Source: Todiramphus chloris collaris (lineage: Eukaryota > Chordata > Aves > Coraciiformes > Alcedinidae). From it: DNA of 64,000 nt. A program made the translations under genes and the position numbers. Below the pieces are notes generated by a model. It saw nothing but the letters and a program-made list of their open reading frames with translations, did not search any database and had not been told where the DNA came from. Each line of letters begins with the position of its first letter. The first letter of the stretch is position 1. Shown piece by piece: positions 61,901-64,000 of this stretch. Location of the stretch: contig JANVCC010000026.1 of NCBI GenBank assembly GCA_025345505.1, positions 125,960 to 189,959 on the forward strand. The letters are read 5' to 3'.

Positions 61901-64000
61901 TATGTTACTCTGCTCTCATATTCCTGACCTGAGAGGGGGTGTGGAAGTACAGGCCTCCCATGGACCTCCTCTTCCTGCTTGAACACGGAAGGCAGAAGAA
62001 AATCAGTTTAAATCAGGGAAGGGCTTAGTGTCTCAGGCCATTCTTTGCTATGAATAGTTAAAATAAGGAGGGTATTGTCAAGAGCTAATGAGTTCAGACA
62101 TGTTCCTAACACAAGAAATAGCAGGTCAGGGCAGTCCGGAGCATGCCCAAACTCTTGCTTACAACCTGTTGGTTACCAAGCGAGCGATGCATTACGCTAC
62201 GGCTTCCAGGCACCTTTTATTTTATAACAAAACAGTGAGTCTGCAGGATTGCTTGTTTGAAATACATGTTATCTCTCAGAGTGCGTTACTCCTGTGAAAT
62301 GCTTTACACAAGCTGGTGAGCAGTGACGGGGTAAAGCCCTTAGCCAGTGACAGGTGAGAGATGGGACCTGATCTGCTTTATCTCCTCTTTGGAAGTTTGT
62401 TCTCCATGCCCTGTAACTTTGGCTGCACATCTGCTCAAACACTGTAGTTGTGGGTGGTCAGGAGGGATGGCGTAAGGCACATTTGACTCTGAGCCACTTT
62501 TATGTCTGTCTTAAATGTCTCACTGGGGAGATAAGACTGGCCCGAGTCTGACATGGGAGCACTGCCGCTACCTGAAATAGCTGGAGGTTGTTACACAGAC
62601 AGGCAGAGCACAACGTGCTCTCTGCTCCCACCAGCTCCTCCTCAGTCTGACGTGCTGGTCGCTGGAGAGGCCTCGCTTAGAAGTCGTCTTTATACTTCTT
62701 GACTCTTTCCTCTCTGCTTGCACCAGAGGTGGTCCCTCTTGTGCAACTTCTGTGCTGTGGCGCTCCGTCCATGGGACCCAGCATCTGAATCTTTTATATC
62801 CTTTTTCCCCCCTCACATTTTGGAAGAGGCCCAGTTAAGTGAAGGTGATTCGTCTGATGGTAAGTGAGTCAACCAGTGAAAACAAATAAAACTTCGAAGT
62901 GGTTGTATCACATGCAGTCTCATCTGGGGTCTATTGGCTTCATTTCTTCTATAGTGCAAAATGGATACCAAAATGACCACTCTGTAAAAGTCAGATTGCT
63001 TTGTTATCATGAATTCCAAATCTTCCTTTTAAGAAGTTTATGATAAGATGATTATTGTAAAACAAGCTTCCCCTTTAGCAAAGAGTAAATCATCAAATGG
63101 GCTTTGTTTGGTGAGATCTTTGTCAAAGGAATGTAAATAAATAAGCTAACTGAATAAACTTCTTTATCTGATGTACTGAGCAGAAAAGGAAGCAAAGTTA
63201 ATCATTTAGGAAAACAAGTTGGTCTGCTGTCCTCCTTTTAGTAACAGACGAGGAAGTGTCTAAGGGAAACAATCTGCTCTAGCTCGCTGACCCTGGACTT
63301 TTTGCTGGAGTCCCACAGAACAGGAGAGATCTTGTTTATCACTCTGGAAGCAATGCCATCTGCTCAAGGAGATGCCCTTCAGTCTAGATGTTTGCTTTGT
63401 TTCTTTTCCTGTGGGCTGGTCTACTTCCTTTTCTGAGGTAGCTCCTTGCAACAGAACAGAGCCCTCTTACGAAGCCAACTGTGACTTCACTTCCACCTCC
63501 TGGAAGGACATGGACAGCGATCTGAATTTGTTCTCTTAAACTCTGGACTCCATTCATGTTTCCATATGAGCCAGTTCATGTGCACACGTGTGTGATCATA
63601 CATATATGTCAGTCCACCACTGCACAAAGAAATCACAGTGCAACCGTGCTGATCTTCACCACAGTTTTTTATTGACTTCCACCAATCTGAACTAAGCTGA
63701 AGTAAGTCTGCCTGCAATCTAAGCCAGTAAGCCAGGTAGGAGCTGCACAAGTTAACAAAAGATTCTCACCATGAATATCTTATTGATTATCAGTACAGCC
63801 TTTCAAATCACAGGGTTGCAATTTATTCTAAATTCAAATAATTTCATGTAATTAAATTTATCTCCTATGTGCTAGGAGAACTAATGAACGTCTCTAAAAT
63901 GTTCTGAGATCTTTATGGGCTTCTATATGTCCATGATTCAAAAAAACCCACCAACCTTCTCATTTATCTAATCATTTACACTGGGTTTTAGTACATATGA
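58916..64000. other. Intergenic sequence 3' of DNER
   Basis: Five kilobases without a recognisable coding exon or RNA gene on either strand. Open frames here are short and unrelated to known families. One CR1 tail lies at about 60890-60948. Confidence 0.75.
60890..60948 (+). mobile_element. CR1 3'-end fragment
   Basis: CAGTTGGAACTAAATGATCT then TTAAGGTGTCTTCCAACCCA and ATTCTATGATTATA are the typical last 55 bases of an avian CR1. Only this tail is recognisable, so the insertion is heavily truncated or old. Confidence 0.85.

Noticed and set aside
1-64000. An operon-like or defence-like novel system
   Set aside because: The window is one vertebrate split gene with repeats; there are no clustered genes, CRISPR-type arrays or phage-like modules.

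Overview
The window is a stretch of a bird genome carrying the 3' four-fifths of one large split gene on the + strand. The gene is DNER (Delta/Notch-like EGF repeat-containing receptor), a neuronal single-pass membrane protein. The bird assignment rests on three things: a DNER coding sequence very close to the mammalian one, CR1 LINEs with typical avian ATTCTATG tails as the only clearly recognised interspersed repeats, and no recognisable L1, Alu or other mammalian repeats. The species cannot be named from the sequence.

Eleven coding exons can be placed to the base with consistent splice phases: 2803-2897, 5295-5461, 21736-21881, 24687-24840, 27557-27670, 37659-37883, 42664-42786, 44857-44970, 46068-46199, 52084-52330 and 57823-57934. 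Together they give 1629 nt, or 542 codons plus TAA. The signal peptide, EGF1-2 and the start of the juxta-EGF region lie on exons upstream of the window. These are probably two exons, which would make 13 in all as I recall for the human gene. The window encodes a conserved non-EGF region, EGF3 to EGF10, the transmembrane helix and the complete cytoplasmic tail with its tyrosine sorting motif. A 3' UTR of about 1 kb ends at an AATAAA at 58889. The last 5 kb (58.9-64 kb) is intergenic, with one small CR1 tail.

The introns hold three long 5'-truncated CR1 copies in sense orientation. Copy 1 (about 7.3-9.56 kb) is a divergent subfamily with a 453-codon open reverse-transcriptase frame. Copies 2 (19.3-20.7 kb) and 3 (47.3-49.0 kb) are nearly identical to each other. 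An old, decayed CR1 copy lies on the minus strand at about 52.8-53.6 kb, and there are a few short fragments. The rest of the intronic sequence is AT-rich, with T/G tracts, mononucleotide runs, a TA/CA microsatellite and a GC-rich island carrying an 11-bp purine minisatellite.

I see no sign of a novel multi-gene system. The points most worth checking are: a GC-AG intron forced by phase; two weak GTTTGT donors; a frame-preserving 30-nt microexon candidate with a strong pyrimidine tract at 39832-39861; near-identical direct CR1 copies flanking exactly the EGF3-EGF10 exon block, whose loss would keep frame; two CTCF-like motifs; and an inverted repeat in the 3' UTR that looks like an ancient element.
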